A stretch of 6,104 nucleotides of DNA, taken from NCBI GenBank assembly GCA_021850085.1, contig JAJZRZ010000109.1:1-6104 (forward strand). Direction: 5' to 3'. Both the position numbers and the translations under genes were made by a program. The notes beneath the pieces are model-generated. The model was not told the DNA's origin, made no database searches, and worked only from the letters and a program-made list of their open reading frames with translations. How positions within the stretch are numbered: the first letter of the stretch is position 1; the number at the start of each line of letters is the position of its first letter. Below, piece after piece: positions 5,432 to 6,104 of this stretch. The stretch comes from Actinomycetes bacterium (lineage in GTDB: Bacteria; Actinomycetota; Coriobacteriia; Anaerosomatales; Anaerosomataceae).

Positions 5432-6104
5432 CTACTGCATCCGCCGAAGGTAAGAATACGGATTGACGGCGGCCCCGCCGTTGGGGTGGATCTCGAAGTG
5501 GAGGTGCGGTGCGCTGGCGCTAGCGTTTCCGGTGCTGCCGACGGTGCCGATGACCTGCCCGGCCTGCACACGGCCTGACGTCACCTTGTAGCTGTCAAGG
5601 TGTGCGTAGTAGAAGGCCCACCCGTTATCGGCGGTCAACCAGATGGTCTTGCCGCCAAGCCCGCTCTGCTTCGAGCGGACTGTCCCCGACAGGATGGCTA
5701 CGACAGGGGTACCCGTGCGGGCCATGATGTCCGTGCCCTTGTGCGTCCGGCCGCCCGAGCGGGCGTCGCCCCATGTGTCGGTGTACGTACACGGACCAGC
5801 GACCGGGAACACCATGCCGTTCGGTCCCGGCCTGGCCGAGGTCCTGCCGGTGCGGGCTTTCTCCGCAGCGATTGCGGCATCGAGCTGCTTCTTGAGCTTG
5901 GTGTACTCGGCTTGCTGCGTCTTGAGTTCGGAGTCGATGCGGTCGGCCTCCCGTTTCAGCGCTTCCGCGTCCTGGGCTTGTACGGCGCGCAAGGTCTCGA
6001 ACTCCGCGCGCTTGGTCGCGAGCGTCTCCTGGAGGACTTCGACCTCTGTGATGATGTCCGCGTCCTGCTGCCCAACGCGCTGCACGTACTCGAGCCGCAG
6101 GAGC
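5432..6104 (-). CDS. M23 (LytM-type) peptidase with coiled coil, 5' end outside the window
   Basis: 3' part (223 residues visible) of a peptidoglycan-hydrolase-type protein. The first ~85 visible residues are a charged, heptad-like coiled coil (QDADIITEVEVLQETLATKR onward, rich in Q, E, K and A), then a linker RTGRTSARPGPNG. The LytM/M23 domain follows with HKGTD (H121, D125), YYAHLDS (H168) and HLHFE (H200, H202). These are the Zn ligands and catalytic His of active M23 enzymes, so it should be a functional endopeptidase acting outside the membrane. The frame is open to the edge (LLRLEY precedes the in-frame GTG at 6085), and that GTG sits inside the coiled coil, so it is not taken as the start. 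The arrangement resembles EnvC-like or NlpD-like hydrolases controlled through their coiled coil, but no partner gene is visible. Confidence 0.9.
   Translation of the reverse strand, partial: LLRLEYVQRVGQQDADIITEVEVLQETLATKRAEFETLRAVQAQDAEALKREADRIDSELKTQQAEYTKLKKQLDAAIAAEKARTGRTSARPGPNGMVFPVAGPCTYTDTWGDARSGGRTHKGTDIMARTGTPVVAILSGTVRSKQSGLGGKTIWLTADNGWAFYYAHLDSYKVTSGRVQAGQVIGTVGSTGNASASAPHLHFEIHPNGGAAVNPYSYLRRMQ

Overview
The window is GC-rich bacterial DNA with tightly packed genes. Five of the six genes lie on the minus strand and only rpmB is on the plus strand. The gene set (L28 with four zinc-ligand cysteines, Asp23/YloU next to a FakA/YloV-type DhaL protein, ECF-type ThiT, ThiN, a GAF/HD-GYP protein) and the high GC suggest Actinomycetota, perhaps a Coriobacteriia-like lineage. 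That placement is inferred from protein character, not from a marker phylogeny. I see no mobile element, CRISPR array, tRNA or rRNA.

Layout, left to right. Positions 26-1671 hold an Asp23/Gls24-family gene followed by a FakA-like kinase gene, both minus strand, joined by an ATGA overlap. The FakA frame stops early, close to the window edge. Positions 1672-1940 are a divergent promoter region between asp23 (minus) and rpmB (plus, 1941-2129). rpmB runs head-on into a 577-residue membrane-anchored GAF-GAF-HD-GYP signalling protein (2126-3859, minus), and the two stop codons share one CTAG. Upstream of that gene on the minus strand are thiN (thiamine pyrophosphokinase, GTG start) and thiT (thiamine-binding S component of an ECF transporter), joined by a GTGA overlap. 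A TPP riboswitch (about 5253-5340) lies in the thiT leader. Before it are a 12-bp perfect stem that looks like a terminator and the 3' part of a coiled-coil M23 peptidase gene that runs off the right edge.

How the parts work together: ThiT imports thiamine, ThiN converts it to TPP, and the riboswitch senses TPP, which closes a feedback loop. The leader downstream of the aptamer carries CUCUCAG-U-GCUCCC, complementary to both conserved aptamer strands flanking P3. A sub-segment of it can instead pair around the thiT Shine-Dalgarno, so a translational switch can be proposed from the sequence. The GAF/HD-GYP gene starts 50 nt after thiN and may be read from the same transcript. The thiN - rpmB - asp23 - fakA neighbourhood matches the Bacillus subtilis yloS(thiN)-rpmB-yloU-yloV order as I recall it, with the HD-GYP gene placed between thiN and rpmB. 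The window is mostly core genome. The leader RNA and the divergent HD-GYP active site deserve the closest look.
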